Shown one piece after another: positions 42,289 through 52,000 of a stretch of 64,000 bases of DNA; position 1 is the stretch's first letter; every line of letters begins with the position of its first letter. The position numbers and the translations under genes were made by a program. Source of the stretch: Firm-04 sp045600205. Its GTDB lineage: Bacteria; Bacillota; Clostridia; Oscillospirales; Ruminococcaceae. The stretch covers positions 4,069-68,068 of the forward strand of contig JAZRXM010000021.1 of assembly GCA_045600205.1 (NCBI GenBank), given 5' to 3'. The notes under the pieces were generated by a model that saw only the letters and a program-made list of their open reading frames with translations, was not told the origin of the DNA and did not search any database.

Positions 42289-42456
42289 ATGGAAAAATTT
42301 GTACCCTACGGGAAGTGCAGCAAGAAAGAGAAAAAGCGTCAGGATGCGGAAAAACGCAGTGATTGGAACGGCGTCTGCCCTGTCACGCAGGTAGAGGAGG
42401 ACCACAAGAAAACCTATCGCCGCAAGCCGAAATATCCGCAGAATTATGACGAATGA
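42289..42456 (+). CDS. Small basic protein downstream of rtcB (55 aa)
   Basis: The ATG at 42289 follows GAGGAGGG of the rtcB end. It reads KFVPYGKCSKKEKKRQDAEK, then SDWNGVCPVTQVEE and a Lys/Arg/Tyr tail. Small proteins of this style (Y-x-K-x-SKK-x-x-K then W-x-G-x-x-PVT) occur in other Firmicutes. It may bind RNA; function unknown. It is co-transcribed with rtcB. Confidence 0.65.
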   Translation: MEKFVPYGKCSKKEKKRQDAEKRSDWNGVCPVTQVEEDHKKTYRRKPKYPQNYDE

Positions 42457-42620
42457 CCCCTTATCTGTACGTACCAATTCCGTACAACTGCCGATTCGAA
42501 ACAGACAACTTTCACCCGATTTCTGCTTGAACTTATATTTTTTACATAACATATTCGCAATAAATGGTCAGTCAATCAAAAATTGCGCATTATTAATCAT
42601 AAAAATTGCAGGATTTGTCA

Positions 42621-42649
42621 TTTACAAATGTAATTATCTGTGTTAGAAT
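42621..42649 (+). promoter_or_regulatory. Probable promoter of the GH127 gene
   Basis: TTTACA (42621-42626), 17 bp, TAGAAT (42644-42649), 45 bp before the start codon. Confidence 0.5.
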
Positions 42650-42694
42650 GTACGTACAAATAGAAAAGCCGAAAAACGGCCAGGGGGATTTGAA

Positions 42695-45600
42695 ATGAAA
42701 ATAGAGAAGCGGTACCTTTCGGTGGCAGTCTGCGCAGTGGTGATGCTGCACGGGACTGCCGCTCCGAGCGGTGCGGTAACGCGAGCAGTCGCAGCCGAAA
42801 CTGCGATTGCTCCGTTCTCGCTCGGAGATGTCGTGATGAATGACCCATACAGTGCCAACGCGCTGCAACTCGAATACGAGTATCTGGCGTCATTCGATGT
42901 CAACCGCCTGCTTGCGGGCTTCCGTGAAAACGCGGGGCTGAATACGCAGGGGGCAAAACGCTATGACGGTTGGGAAAATTCGCTGATTGCGGGACACTGC
43001 GTCGGACATTATCTGACGGCGGTGGCACAGGGCGTTGTGAACGCTGATTTCTCGGACGCACAGCACAAAGTTCTGCAAGGCAAAATGAACGCATTGGTGG
43101 ACGGCTTGCTGGAATGTCAGCAGCACACCCGCGGAAAACAGGGATTCATCTGGGGCGCACCCGCAAACGGCGGCAGCGTCGAAGGACAGTTTGACAATGT
43201 GGAACACGGCAAGACCAACATCATCAACGAGGCTTGGGTACCGTGGTACACGATGCACAAAATCGTGCAGGGCTTGGTCGATGTCTACAATCTGACGGGC
43301 TATGCAAACGCAAAGACCGTAGCATCGGGGCTGGGTGACTGGACGTACAACCGCTGCAAGGGCTGGAGCGATGCGACACATCGTCAGGTGCTTGCAATCG
43401 AGTACGGCGGTATGAATGAGTGCCTGTATGATCTTTATGCGATCACCGGCAATGCCAATCATGCGATAGCTGCACATTATTTCGACGATGATTCGTTGTT
43501 TCAGCGTATCGCGGCAGGCGGCAGCAATGCGCTCAACAATCATCATTCCAATACCACAATCCCGAAATTCTTAGGTGCGCTCAAACGCTACACCGTGCTG
43601 AACGGGCAAAAACTGAACGGTCAGACTGTGGATGCATCCGCGTACCTGAAATATGTTGAGGCGTTCTGGGATATGGTCGTCAACCGTCACACTTACGCAT
43701 CCGGCGGATGCAGTGAGTGGGAACACTGGGGCGAGGATTATGTTCTGGATAAAGAACGTACCAACTGTAACTGCGAGACTTGTATCGCCTATAATATGCT
43801 CAAAATGAGCCGCACGCTGTTTGCGATCACAGGCGATAAGAAATACATGGATTATTACGAAAATACGTATTATAACTCCATGCTTTCCTCGCAGAACCCT
43901 GAAACGGGCATGACGACGTATTTTCAGCCGATGGCAACGGGCTACTTCAAATGTTACAGTACACCGTACACCAAATTCTGGTGCTGTACAGGCAGCGGCA
44001 TGGAGAGCTTCACGAAGCTGGGCGATACGAATTATATGTCCGATGGCAATACGCTGTATGTCAATCTGTATCAGAGCAGCGAACTGAATTGGGCTGACCG
44101 GAATGTGAAAATTACGCAGGTGAGCGATATCCCGCAATCTGATACGGCATTGTTTACCATTAACGGCAGCGGCAATCTGGATTTCCGTTTCCGTATTCCC
44201 GATTGGGCAGCTTCCAATCCGACGATTACGGTCAATGAAACGAAATACAGCTACACCACGGTCAACGGCTATGCGGAAGTCAAGGGCGATTTCAAGTCAG
44301 GCGACAAAATTGCCGTGAAGATCCCTGCGGAATTGCGTGCATTCAATCTGCCGGATGCCGAAAACGCCTATGCATTCAAGTATGGTCCGATTCTGCTGAG
44401 TGCGGCACTGGGCACTTCCAATATGAAGGAAGGCTCCACGGGTATGTGGGTGACCATTCCTGCGGATAAGGCCGTAGCAAATGAAACGGTCACCATTTCG
44501 AATAATGAGTCCGTTGCGGCGTTTATGTACAACCTCAGCGAGCATCTTGTCAAGGATGCGGACAGCCTGCGGTTCACGCTGAAAGATACGAATCAGAACC
44601 TCGTATTTACGCCGCATTATCAGCAATACAAGGAACGATACGGCATTTACTTCTACTATAAGAGTGCGAATCAGGGCGGCGCAGAAGACCTGCCGCGCTC
44701 CCGCACCAGCGTGACCGATACCGTGCAGCCCGGTTACGGACAGTACGAAAATGACAATCTGCACCTGATGCAGGACAACAATTCGGTCGGCGTGACCGAT
44801 GACAGCACCTATCGTTATGCCAAGGCAGGCGGCTCGTTTGCCTATAAAATGGCAGTCAATCCCGATGCACCCTATACGTTTTTGCAGTTCACGCTTCGTA
44901 AGGCGGATAACGGCAAAACGCTGCGTGTCGTAGTTGGCGATCGTGTGCTTTATGATGAAACGCTCTCGTATAGCGGCAATGCGGCGACCTATCCTGTACG
45001 CATTCTGATTCCGCAGTCCGTCATGGATGCCTGTGCGTATACGCATGAGGCGGATGGCGAAACCTACACCGTTCTGGATGTGGGATTCTCCGCATCGGAC
45101 GGGAATGAATCCGCGAAAGTATGCGATTTTATTTATATGCAGGCTGTGACCCCGACTTACCAGTATGATAACAGCGTGGCATATTTTGTCAACTGCGGCG
45201 ACCACAATGTCACCACAGCGGCAAGCGACTGCGCTTTCGGTTACTACAACGCACTGACGGAGCAGCTTTATGGTACAGACAAGGTATCGGGCTATGCGTG
45301 GGGGCTGATTGACGATGCCAATGACCAGTACGGCGGCAGCGGCAAGGGCGGCGGTATTTATACTGCAAACACATGGCCAAACGAGTACGCCACCACGGAT
45401 GCAACGGATAAATCTGCGAGCTACCGCTACACGAAAAACCAGTACGAAAATGATATTGCGCGGCATCTGGACTACGGTTTCACGATGCCAAACGGTACCT
45501 ATCGTGTAGAGGTCGGCTATGCCGATCCGTGGAACTGTTCGGATGCCCCGACACTCTATGCAAACTACGGTACAGCCAACCAGACCCTCCTTGCGGAAAA

Positions 45601-45958
45601 GACGAGTCTTGCCTCCACCAAGACCGCCACAGGAAGCGTCAGGGTCACGGACGGCACGCTGACGTTGAATTTCCGCAGCGAATCCAAGGCAATCAACGTC
45701 ACGTACATCAAGATCATGTTTGATACGCTGGATGAATTGCCGAAAGCAGAACCGATCGTGAAGCAGGCATCTCTGCGCGGCGATACGGACTGCAACGGAA
45801 AGGTCAGCATTGCGGATGCGGTTTTGCTCTCACGCTATGTCAATGAGGATGCCGTAACGGTGTCCGCGACCGGACTTGCCAATTCGGAGATGAACGATGA
45901 CGGCAATCTCAGCGCTGAGGATGTCACTGCAATTTTACGTGTGATTGCAAGATTATAA
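42695..45958 (+). CDS. Secreted cellulosomal GH127 beta-L-arabinofuranosidase with dockerin (1087 aa)
   Basis: Signal peptide about 1-34 (ends AVAAE). The GH127 alpha/alpha barrel (about 40-620) has GHCVGHYLTA, WVPWYTMHKI, TNCNCETCIAYNMLKM (about 357) and FWCCTGSGMES (about 429); these hold the Zn-bound Cys cluster, with the Cys nucleophile and the Glu acid. After a beta-region (about 620-1010), with a CBM-like YFVNCGDHN module, there is a type I dockerin (about 1025-1087): GDTDCNGKVSIADAV and MNDDGNLSAEDV. It would release beta-L-arabinofuranose from plant glycoproteins or arabinans outside the cell. Confidence 0.9.
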   Translation: MKIEKRYLSVAVCAVVMLHGTAAPSGAVTRAVAAETAIAPFSLGDVVMNDPYSANALQLEYEYLASFDVNRLLAGFRENAGLNTQGAKRYDGWENSLIAGHCVGHYLTAVAQGVVNADFSDAQHKVLQGKMNALVDGLLECQQHTRGKQGFIWGAPANGGSVEGQFDNVEHGKTNIINEAWVPWYTMHKIVQGLVDVYNLTGYANAKTVASGLGDWTYNRCKGWSDATHRQVLAIEYGGMNECLYDLYAITGNANHAIAAHYFDDDSLFQRIAAGGSNALNNHHSNTTIPKFLGALKRYTVLNGQKLNGQTVDASAYLKYVEAFWDMVVNRHTYASGGCSEWEHWGEDYVLDKERTNCNCETCIAYNMLKMSRTLFAITGDKKYMDYYENTYYNSMLSSQNPETGMTTYFQPMATGYFKCYSTPYTKFWCCTGSGMESFTKLGDTNYMSDGNTLYVNLYQSSELNWADRNVKITQVSDIPQSDTALFTINGSGNLDFRFRIPDWAASNPTITVNETKYSYTTVNGYAEVKGDFKSGDKIAVKIPAELRAFNLPDAENAYAFKYGPILLSAALGTSNMKEGSTGMWVTIPADKAVANETVTISNNESVAAFMYNLSEHLVKDADSLRFTLKDTNQNLVFTPHYQQYKERYGIYFYYKSANQGGAEDLPRSRTSVTDTVQPGYGQYENDNLHLMQDNNSVGVTDDSTYRYAKAGGSFAYKMAVNPDAPYTFLQFTLRKADNGKTLRVVVGDRVLYDETLSYSGNAATYPVRILIPQSVMDACAYTHEADGETYTVLDVGFSASDGNESAKVCDFIYMQAVTPTYQYDNSVAYFVNCGDHNVTTAASDCAFGYYNALTEQLYGTDKVSGYAWGLIDDANDQYGGSGKGGGIYTANTWPNEYATTDATDKSASYRYTKNQYENDIARHLDYGFTMPNGTYRVEVGYADPWNCSDAPTLYANYGTANQTLLAEKTSLASTKTATGSVRVTDGTLTLNFRSESKAINVTYIKIMFDTLDELPKAEPIVKQASLRGDTDCNGKVSIADAVLLSRYVNEDAVTVSATGLANSEMNDDGNLSAEDVTAILRVIARL

Positions 45959-45968
45959 GCCTATCCCA

Positions 45969-46009
45969 AAGAACTCCCGTTTTCTCTGAGAAAACGGGGG
46001 TTCTTTTTT
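45969..46009 (+). terminator. Terminator of the GH127 gene
   Basis: AAGAACTCCCGTTTTCTC and GAGAAAACGGGGGTTCTT form the stem, followed by T6. Confidence 0.88.
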
Positions 46010-46055
46010 GTCTGATTCTCTGAAACGGAAAATGAGAAAAAATTTTTGTGCCCCC

Positions 46056-46084
46056 TTGACAAGTTCTGCATTCTGTGCATAAAT
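46056..46084 (+). promoter_or_regulatory. Probable promoter of the truncated GntR gene
   Basis: TTGACA (46056-46061), 17 bp, ATAAAT (46079-46084); the -10 is weak. Confidence 0.5.
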
Positions 46085-46096
46085 GACTGTACCGGA

Positions 46097-46125
46097 ACAA
46101 CTAGTACAGCTAATACAACTAGTAC
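46097..46125 (+). promoter_or_regulatory. Tandem operator repeats of the GntR regulator
   Basis: ACAACTAGTAC occurs twice, at 46097-46107 and 46115-46125, with 18-bp spacing, each centred on the palindrome ACTAGT. Repeats of this kind just downstream of a promoter are typical autoregulatory sites of YtrA-type GntR regulators. Confidence 0.6.
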
Positions 46126-46140
46126 GGAGGCGGTGCAGCA

Positions 46141-46296
46141 ATGTTTGATATTGATTTACAGAGCCGAGTCCCGATTTATGAGCAGCTATATCGAAAAATC
46201 GTAGAATTGGCAGTCAAGGGTGTCTTACCTGAGGGGACACGGCTGCCAAGTGTACGGCAACTTGCCAAAGACCTGAGCATTAACCTGAATACAGTG
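46141..46296 (+). pseudogene. Truncated GntR/YtrA-family regulator
   Basis: Residues 1-52 are a normal YtrA-type winged helix: FDIDLQSRVPIYEQLYRKI, LPEGTRLPSVRQLAKDLSIN and LNTV. After LNTV, where the recognition helix continues with A-Y-x-x-L-E in the family, the sequence changes to unrelated residues. The frame stays open to 46641 but only by chance, running into the next gene. A deletion or recombination has probably removed the rest together with the ABC transporter genes that usually follow. Confidence 0.7.
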
Positions 46297-46407
46297 ATGC
46301 AATTGATTTGCAGATTTCTATCAAGCGCACTATCCGCGCTTTTCAGAGGGAGAAATGATCCGTTGTGGGATCATGCTCTAAGTTTAGCCTTTTTTCAGCA
46401 TTTCGTC

Positions 46408-46449
46408 AAAGCCTGTATGGTTTTCAAAGCCGTACAGGCTTTGTTGTTT
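46408..46449 (+). terminator. Terminator between the GntR remnant and the EAL gene
   Basis: AAAGCCTGTA/TACAGGCTTT stem followed by GTTGTTT. It is probably the end of the lost operon. Confidence 0.65.
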
Positions 46450-46489
46450 GGAATAATCAACAAAATTTTCCAAATTTTCAAAAAAGTAC

Positions 46490-46518
46490 TTGAATTCAGA
46501 CAAAAAGTGTGCTATAAT
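46490..46518 (+). promoter_or_regulatory. Promoter of the first EAL gene
   Basis: TTGAAT (46490-46495), 17 bp, TATAAT (46513-46518) with an extended TGTGC in front. Confidence 0.75.
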
Positions 46519-46588
46519 ACAAATAAATTAGTTGGATTCTGTGCGAAAATATGGAATCCAAACAAAAACGGAGGAACGGAGGGGTGTT

Positions 46589-49027
46589 ATGAACTCAGAT
46601 TCGATGATTGTAATGCTGGATTGCGAACAAATGAAGTTTGACTATTCTCTGCTCTCCCCGCCGATTGACGAACAGGGTCCCATTTGGGAGGTATTCGAAA
46701 AATATGGCACGGTTTCCAAAGAGGACGCTGCGGATATCAGGCAGCGGATTGAGCAAATCGTGGCTGCGCGTCAGCCTGCGGTAGTGAACGTCGAATATCA
46801 AATGATGGTTTACGGAAATCAGCATCAATGTCGCATCAGCTTTATTATGACACCGCCCTGTAAATCCATGCAGATGATCGTTACGGATATCACCAAGGAA
46901 AGTGAAACGCTCCGTAAACTGGAACGTCAGACCTATTTTGACGAATTGACCGGTTTGCTGACAAGATATGCATTTTGCAGGCTTGTGGACGACAGAACTG
47001 GTTCGGGTAAGTGTGCTGCCGGCCAATATGCCATGATCTATTTTGATGTGCAGCGCTTCAAGGCAGTGAATGATATGTTCGGAATCGAAGCGGGTGACCG
47101 CCTGCTGATTCACATTGCCGATTCCATGCGCAATATCGTTGAGGACAACGATCTGTGCTGCCGTATCGGTTCTGACCGCTTTGTTGCTTTTGTGCATTGC
47201 GAAGACGGCAATCCCGAACAAATCGTGGAAAAAATGCTGGATGAGATTACGGATTTTGATTTGCCGTTTGAGATCACCTGCAACGCGGGCATATATCTTT
47301 TGAGTGAGAACCGACATCTTGCGGACTCTCTGATTGACCGTGCAATTATGGCACAGTCTGCGATCAAGGGCAGTTATACGCAGAAGCACAGCCGCTATAC
47401 CGAGCAGATGCGTAAGGAAATGCTGACCGAGCAGGAAATCGTCGGAAATATGGCAACAGCACTGGCAAATAAGCAGTTTACTCCGTATTTCCAGCCGCAG
47501 TATAATCATGCAACCAAAATGCTGATCGGTGCGGAGGCGTTGGTGCGTTGGATTCATCCGGAGCGCGGTCTGATTCCGCCGGATGTGTTTATTCCGATTT
47601 TTGAGCGTAACGGCTTCATTACCAAACTGGATTTATACGTGTTTGAGCAGGTTTGTATCTTCCTGCGCAATTGCCTTGATCAAAATCTGCCGGTTGTACC
47701 GATTTCCACCAACTTCTCCCGCCATGATGTGTTCCATCCCGATATCGTCGAGGATTTGGAGAAAATACGTGAAAAATACGATATTCCGGTCGAGCTGCTG
47801 CGCGTGGAAATTACCGAAACTGCCGTTGTTGGCAGTTCGCAGTATGTCAATGATGTCATCTGCCGCCTGCATCACTGTGGATACATTGTAGAAATGGATG
47901 ATTTCGGAAGCGGCTATTCTTCGCTGAATGTTCTCAAGGATATCGACCTTGACATCATCAAGCTGGATATGAAATTTCTCTCGAAGCAAACAAACGCCAA
48001 TCAGAATGCGGATAAACGCGGCGGTACGATTCTGTCGTCGGTGGTACGCATGGCAAAATGGCTCAATCTGCCTGTCATTGCAGAGGGCGTGGAAACGGTT
48101 CCGCAGGCTGATTTCCTGCGTTCCATCGGCTGTGAGTACATTCAGGGGTATCTCTACTCCAAGCCGCTGCCGCAGTCTGCCTTTTACGAATTGCTGACAA
48201 AAAGCTGTCAGAATGACGTTTCCCCGCAGATTTCCAGCGGCGGCGATATGGGGCTGGGCGATTTCTGGAATCCGGATTCGCAGGAAACGTTGATTTTCAG
48301 TAATTATGTCGGAGCAGCTGCAATTTTCGATTTCCATGACGGTGAAATCGAGATCCTGCGTGTCAATCAGAAGTATCTGCGCGAACTGAATGTGACGCAG
48401 ACGGAAAAAGAATTGGTCGGTGTATCGCCGTTTGAATTCCTGAATGATCGCGAGAAGGATATTTACTTCGAAATGCTGGAGCGCGCAGGAATCACCAAAA
48501 TGGAGGAATCCTGTGAAACATGGCGCATTGTGCGTTCATCCGGCATCAACTCGGATGCGATCTGTGTTCGCAGTGATGTCAGATTGCTTGGTCGAAACGA
48601 GGAGCATTTCCTCTTTTATGCGACCATTCGTAATGTGACCGCCGAAAAGCAGGTGAGTAAAGAAACCAAGGATAATGAGCGACGCTTCAAAATGGCGAGC
48701 GAACAGGTGAATATGTACTATTGGGAATACGATATCTGTACCAAAGATATGTATCCGTGTTCTCGTTGTATGCGGGATTTGGGTCTGCCTGCCGTGCTGC
48801 ATAATTATCCTGAATCTGCGATTGAGATGGGCGTCATCCAGCCGGAAGCTGCCGAAACATACCGTGAGATGATTCGTCAGTTGACGGAAGGCGCACGGAA
48901 AGCGGAAGGCATTATCGTAATGACGGAGAAAAAAATCCCGTTCCGTGTGCGGTATACCACAGAATTTGATGCTTCTGGGTGTCCGCTGAAAGCATACGGC
49001 TCCGCTTTTGCCGAAGAAGAAAAGTAA
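46589..49027 (+). CDS. PAS-GGDEF-EAL-PAS protein, probable c-di-GMP phosphodiesterase (812 aa)
   Basis: The ATG at 46589 follows GGAGGGG. A PAS-like N-terminus (1-115) leads to a GGDEF domain (about 120-280) whose signature reads CRIGSDRF, so it has lost the cyclase motif. The EAL domain (about 290-545) is complete: GAEALVRW, STNFSRHD, VEITETAV, EMDDFGSGYSSL, IKLDMKFL and AEGVET, so c-di-GMP hydrolysis is expected. Two PAS-like domains follow (about 560-680 and 690-812). No membrane segment. It is convergent with a paralogue at 49067-52111. Confidence 0.9.
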   Translation: MNSDSMIVMLDCEQMKFDYSLLSPPIDEQGPIWEVFEKYGTVSKEDAADIRQRIEQIVAARQPAVVNVEYQMMVYGNQHQCRISFIMTPPCKSMQMIVTDITKESETLRKLERQTYFDELTGLLTRYAFCRLVDDRTGSGKCAAGQYAMIYFDVQRFKAVNDMFGIEAGDRLLIHIADSMRNIVEDNDLCCRIGSDRFVAFVHCEDGNPEQIVEKMLDEITDFDLPFEITCNAGIYLLSENRHLADSLIDRAIMAQSAIKGSYTQKHSRYTEQMRKEMLTEQEIVGNMATALANKQFTPYFQPQYNHATKMLIGAEALVRWIHPERGLIPPDVFIPIFERNGFITKLDLYVFEQVCIFLRNCLDQNLPVVPISTNFSRHDVFHPDIVEDLEKIREKYDIPVELLRVEITETAVVGSSQYVNDVICRLHHCGYIVEMDDFGSGYSSLNVLKDIDLDIIKLDMKFLSKQTNANQNADKRGGTILSSVVRMAKWLNLPVIAEGVETVPQADFLRSIGCEYIQGYLYSKPLPQSAFYELLTKSCQNDVSPQISSGGDMGLGDFWNPDSQETLIFSNYVGAAAIFDFHDGEIEILRVNQKYLRELNVTQTEKELVGVSPFEFLNDREKDIYFEMLERAGITKMEESCETWRIVRSSGINSDAICVRSDVRLLGRNEEHFLFYATIRNVTAEKQVSKETKDNERRFKMASEQVNMYYWEYDICTKDMYPCSRCMRDLGLPAVLHNYPESAIEMGVIQPEAAETYREMIRQLTEGARKAEGIIVMTEKKIPFRVRYTTEFDASGCPLKAYGSAFAEEEK

Positions 49028-49065
49028 AAAAACATCGGGCGACCACGAAAGGTCGCCCGATGTTT
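49028..49065. terminator. Bidirectional terminator between the two EAL genes
   Basis: AAAAACATCGGGCGACC/GGTCGCCCGATGTTTTT with a 5-nt loop; A- and T-runs on both sides. Confidence 0.92.
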
Positions 49066-49066
49066 T

Positions 49067-52000
49067 TCATTCTTTTGGTAAAAGCGTATCATCGTAATAG
49101 TAGAGGTTGATGCAGCGGGAGCCGTCAGGCAGATGCGTTGCCGTATAATAAACAGTCAGAGAAACATACTGTTTGTCACCGCGCAAAATGCGGTAATGCG
49201 ACGAAAACGAATCTTCTGTCTGCATTCGTCTGAAATTCTCCTGATGAATCGGGATGTCGTCAGGATGGACATAGCTTTGGAGCATCTGCGGCGTACACGA
49301 GAACAATTCCTCGCGGGAGCGGTTCAGCATTTTGCAAAGTCCGTCGCTCAGATCGAGAAGCTGCGGCGGCTGATCCGGCGATGCCGACAGTTTTGCCTGT
49401 AAAAATCCGCCCGGCATATTGTCGATCACCGATTGCATCCGCAGGTTTTCTTCCTTGACCTGATTGTGCAGATGCAAACGCTGCAACACGATCGAAACGC
49501 AGTCACCGATTGCACTGAGATGCGGCAGATGCGAAAGATTCATGCGCGGATTGACAATATATACCGAACCGATCAATTCCTCGCCTTGGCGCAGTCCGAC
49601 GGCTGCCACGGAATGTAGCTTTTTCGCTTCGATTGCTGCACGGGCTTCCTCGGGGGCGTCGTCCAGTGTGGAAACATCGGATATGGAGAGGTAGCCGTCC
49701 TGCATGAGGGTACGAACCCAGTAAACGGAATCATCAAAAGGAAGCGTGTGCCCGAGTTCGGACAGTACTTTGTCAAATCTGCCGTAGCCGTAGTTGACGG
49801 TGATGTATTTTTTCGTTTCGTCCAATTCTGCAATGTAGGAATAATCCGCGTCAAAATAGGAACAAAGTTCGCACAAAAGCTGCTGAATGGCTTTCTCGGA
49901 GTGGAGAGAGTGCAGCAAAGTCGAGGAGGCATTGCTGAGAAGCTGCAACTGGCTTGCAACGTCCTTGATTTCGATTTCCGCAGTGTGCTGCGCGGTAATG
50001 TTTTCCACATATTGATAGAACAGGTAGCGGTCCTCAACGTGGGCGATCATGCGCACGGTAAAGCGGATATGTTCCACATTGCCGCCGTATGGTGTGAGGT
50101 CACATTCTGCTTCCAGAATTTCGGGGCTGTTGCTGTGGATGGCACTTGTCAGCAGCCGTCTGACCTCATTGCGGTCTGCAATCGGGAACGGGAACAGTTC
50201 CTTTTTGGCAAGAATCGTGGATTCGTCCATGACCAGACGGAATGCCGCGATGAATTTTTCGTTGACGCGCAGGGTTTCCAGTTGATTGTTGCAAAGTTCG
50301 AATACGCACGCGCCGCCTGCATAGCGGTTGAATACGAGCGTTTCCAGTGAGGCGGGATCCCAGAAAGCGTCGGGGTGCAGACCTGTTGTGGATTCGAGTT
50401 TCTCGATATCAAAGCGCTTTTCGGAGCAGTTGAGTACTTTTTCGTAGTCCGTGATCGGCATCGGGTAGCCGTAGAGATAGCCCTGCACATAGGGGCAGCC
50501 GATGGAACGCAGATAATCTGCCTGTTCTTTCTTTTCCACGCCCTCGGCAATGACATTCATACCGAGCCATTTTGCCATGCGGATGATGGATTCCAGAATG
50601 TTGCCGCCGCGCTGGGAATCGCCTGAATCCGAGAGGAATCCCATGTCAATTTTGAGGATATCTGCGGGAACATCTTTCAGTGTGTTGAAGGAGGAATAGC
50701 CGCTGCCGAAGTCGTCAATTTCGACGAGAATGCCGTATTCCTGCAACTTCTGCACCACGGTGATCAGTTGTTTGGAAGGTTTGACAAATGCCGACTCCGT
50801 GATTTCCAGACGGAACAGATTTTTCGGGATGCGGTAACGTTCCACCATGCTGATGATCGTATTGAGAAATCCGTGACGGAACAGGTCATAGCGCGACACG
50901 TTGACGGAAATGGGGAGCGGTTCGATGCCGCGGTCGATCCATTCGCGCAGGCAACGGCAGGCTTCTTCCCAGATGAACGCATCGACGCGGTAAATGAAAC
51001 CTGTACGCTCAAACAGTGTGATGAATTTGCCCGGTGAGATCATGCCGCGTTCCGGATGAATCCAACGCACAAGGGCTTCCGCACCGATGAGTGTGCTGCT
51101 GCCGATGTCATATTGCGGCTGTAACCAGAGCTGGAACTGTTTTTGTTCGAGGGCACGTTCCATTTCTCCGATGATCCACTGTTCTTCCAGCAGACTTTGG
51201 CGCATGGCTTCATTATAGTATGCGATGTGGGTGTCGTAGCGACCTTTGATCGTACTTTTTGCAAGAATGGCGCGGTCGAGGAGGGTGCTTGCGGGCAGTT
51301 CGGGGTTATCAATGATGCAGCAGCCGCAGCTGACATGAATATGAATGGAGTAGGGGTCACCCTCGAAGGCGTGTTCCAGTGCGTTGAGCGTCTGGCGGAG
51401 AATGGCAAGATGATGCTGTGGCACCATAATGGCGAAATTATCCGCAAACAGGCGCGATGCAATACCGTTGCACTGAAGAATGTGCTGCATGATGACCTCT
51501 GCAAGTTTTTGCAGGATGCAGTCACCGACCGCAAGACCATGCTGGTCATTGAGCACCTTGAACTGGTCAACGTCCAGACAGGCAATGACGTAATAATTTG
51601 ATTCTTTTGCTTTGATACGTTTGTCAGCAGCCTCGCAGAATACGCTGCGCTGCATCAGTCCGGTGAGCGAGTCGGTCTGCTCACAGGGGACATTCGGAGC
51701 TTCATGTGCCATTTTGTGGCGCAAAGTGTGGCTGAACTGACGCATTTTGCTCTCAACGTAGGCACGGAGCGCACGCGGACGGATCGGCTTGATCTGAATG
51801 CCTGATGCACCGCCTGTATATGCCTGTACAAGTGCTTCTTCACGATCGTCTTCCAGCATCAGAATGACGGGAATCGCAGAGAGGGCAGGGTCCATCTGGA
51901 CTTCCCGCAGAAACGCAGAGCCGTTCATATCGTCCATGTCATCATCGGCGAGCACAACGGATACAGATTCTGTACGCATCTTTTCAAGTGCGGAAAAACC

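Noticed and set aside
46297..46588. Possible riboswitch before the first EAL gene
   Set aside because: The stretch holds a remnant terminator and a normal promoter; transcription starts about 65 nt before the gene, too short for a known c-di-GMP aptamer.
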